A program made the position numbers and the translations under genes. A DNA stretch of 64,000 nucleotides from Bacillota bacterium (GTDB taxonomy: Bacteria > Bacillota > Clostridia > Acetivibrionales > DSM-1351): assembly GCA_023439045.1 (NCBI GenBank), contig JAEXOY010000006.1, positions 88,815 to 152,814 on the forward strand, written 5' to 3'. How positions within the stretch are numbered: the first letter of the stretch is position 1; every line of letters begins with the position of its first letter. The notes beneath the pieces are model-generated. The model was not told the origin of the DNA, made no database searches, and was given only the letters and a program-made list of their open reading frames with translations. Shown here piece by piece: positions 62,751-64,000 of this stretch.

Positions 62751-64000
62751 AACCTATAGCTTTTTTTTAGACCAGCTTCTAAAGCTGGTGGAGGTGCTGT
62801 ACGACGAAAACAGCAGAGAGATAGCCCGAAAGACCACAAAATACATATATGATAGCAATGGCAATCAACTCAAGCAATCAACAAGCTGCACACTCCCTGA
62901 CAATACCCAGCTTCGCCCTGTAACAAATGGTACAGCCTATGGCGATGGCATTACAGACAGTATTAGTGCTCAGATAGAGAAGGTAAGCTACACCTATGAC
63001 GGCTTCAACAGACTGGTATCCGCTGAAACCATCAAATCAGGCACGAGAACAATAGCAAAATATGTATATAATGGAGATGATTTAAGAGAGAGCAAGACAG
63101 TCACAGAAGGTGACAAAACAGAGCAAACATACTACACCTATGACAGGCAACATGTCATACTTGAGACTGATGCAGCAGGCAACCAAAAGGCTAGCTACAT
63201 AAAGGGCATAAACTACATAGCAAAAGCTGACAGTAAGGGCAATACCGCATTCTACCTGTATAATGGTCATGGTGACGTTGTACAAATGGTAGATACTACA
63301 GGCGAGATTATCAACCAGTACGACTACGACATCTGGGGGAATCCAACCCTTACCATTGAAACAGCCGCTAACGCAATCCGCTACGCGGGAGAATTCATGG
63401 ACACCGAAACAGGTATGTATTATCTAAGAGCAAGATACTACGACCCATATACGGGTAGGTTTGTGAGTGAGGATAGCTATTGGGGTGAGGATGAAAACCC
63501 ACTGTCACTGAATCTCTATACATATTGTGCTAATGACCCAGTACAATACACAGACCCTAGCGGACATTACTACTACGTTGATGAAAATGGCAAAGGCCAT
63601 GTAAGTGAGATTACAGTAAGTGGTAGCACTGGGTTAAATCCAGACATCATATATGATAAGGTAATCTTTGAAGGAAGTACAATATTGAGTAGTAATGGTG
63701 CTCAAATTGGTTCTGTAGGAGGAGATGCTGACGCGGTTAAAAAATACAAATCAGATACTGATGTCTATGCATATGTTTCTGAAACAGGAAGCTATGGTAC
63801 GTTTAACTTTGAGGGTAATGCTACAATAAATAATAAGGGTAATATAGGAACAATAACATCTAGTGGAAGAAGCAATGTAACCATTGATAACTCTGGCAAT
63901 ATTGGTGGCTTTATTTCAACAAGTAGTGGGACGAATAAGATTACTAATGCGAGCAATGGAAGCATCAAAACAATTATGACTGGCGATAATAGTACAACAA
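62719..64000 (+). CDS. RHS core with beta-solenoid spacer (copy 2), runs off the window
   Basis: The frame is open from inside P4 to the end of the window; first ATG 62719, but no good ribosome site, so the true 5' end may be missing. It reads LLKLVEVLYDENSREIARKT, then YD repeats, and from 63109 the same RHS core as copy 1: MYYLRARYYDPYTGRFVSED and DPSGH, followed by GHVSEITVSGSTGLN and the solenoid start ATINNKGNIGTITSSG. The tip lies beyond base 64000. Confidence 0.8.
   Translation, partial: MGESLHLTGSKTYSFFLDQLLKLVEVLYDENSREIARKTTKYIYDSNGNQLKQSTSCTLPDNTQLRPVTNGTAYGDGITDSISAQIEKVSYTYDGFNRLVSAETIKSGTRTIAKYVYNGDDLRESKTVTEGDKTEQTYYTYDRQHVILETDAAGNQKASYIKGINYIAKADSKGNTAFYLYNGHGDVVQMVDTTGEIINQYDYDIWGNPTLTIETAANAIRYAGEFMDTETGMYYLRARYYDPYTGRFVSEDSYWGEDENPLSLNLYTYCANDPVQYTDPSGHYYYVDENGKGHVSEITVSGSTGLNPDIIYDKVIFEGSTILSSNGAQIGSVGGDADAVKKYKSDTDVYAYVSETGSYGTFNFEGNATINNKGNIGTITSSGRSNVTIDNSGNIGGFISTSSGTNKITNASNGSIKTIMTGDNSTT
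63109..63568 (+). repeat. RHS core direct repeat, copy 2 (partner at 57991)
   Basis: Matches copy 1 at an offset of 5118 bases. Here it is continuous upstream with more RHS sequence, so copy 2 is the more complete core. Confidence 0.92.
63820..63936 (+). repeat. shared solenoid block, copy 2
   Basis: Partner of 58795-58911; after GGGACGAAT the two copies diverge again (KITNASNGSIKTIMTGDN here). Confidence 0.88.

Overview
The window looks like a chromosome segment of a low-G+C, anaerobic, spore-forming member of the Clostridia, probably close to the Ruminiclostridium/cellulolytic Clostridium group. That placement is my inference. It rests on the AT-rich sequence, AGGAG-type ribosome binding sites, spoIIM with a sigma-E-like promoter, a candidate mciZ, butyrate kinase with phosphate butyryltransferase, a ferredoxin-linked 2-oxoacid oxidoreductase, type III glutamine synthetase and tandem M42 peptidases. 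No rRNA is present and the species is not named here.

Layout. 1-9.9 kb: a row of short, separately spaced + strand genes for detoxification or small-molecule modification (four acetyltransferases counting a fragment at the edge, VOC, nitroreductase-like PNPOx, methyltransferase, CPBP protease, metallo-beta-lactamase fold, epoxyqueuosine-reductase-like, TrmO), with two broken genes and a yjdF riboswitch with its gene. 10-13.9 kb (- strand): tmcAL carrying an 11-residue repeat insertion, then buk and ptb, with tandem repeats at their ends and between them. 14.5-20.1 kb: two-component system, small alarmone synthetase and a 1007-residue ABC exporter. 20.4-21.6 kb: a PHP protein and a Met-Phe-Tyr tRNA operon (- strand) with a clear promoter and terminator. 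21.8-31.9 kb: three M42 aminopeptidases, a beta-CASP nuclease, an LTA-synthase-like enzyme, a lysozyme-like exoprotein and a lactate permease. 32.2-37.5 kb: paaK, proC-rnhA and a sporulation neighbourhood resembling Bacillus (mciZ candidate, nudF, spoIIM, xerD). 37.7-48.2 kb: metal-binding HMA protein, amidohydrolase, flavoprotein, tcdA, a MutS-like membrane ATPase, YitT and the vorDBAC operon. 48.5-53.9 kb: glnN, then a GntR-ABC operon interrupted by a 56-bp tandem repeat.

54-64 kb is the most unusual part: a decaying array of RHS polymorphic-toxin modules. Two almost identical RHS core segments about 5.1 kb apart each lead into a 20-residue-period beta-solenoid spacer. The first then runs into a broken caspase-like tip. 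A papain-like tip and another orphan tip lie between the copies, and three related propeller proteins plus a DUF5050 lipoprotein are interspersed. An IS110 fragment marks past rearrangement.

Metabolic link. VorDBAC is expected to turn branched 2-oxoacids into acyl-CoA and reduced ferredoxin. Ptb-Buk can convert acyl-CoA to acid plus ATP, and PaaK can activate aryl acids. Together they suggest amino-acid fermentation. A second window-wide theme is repeated minisatellite expansion (17-65 bp units) in gene ends and spacers.
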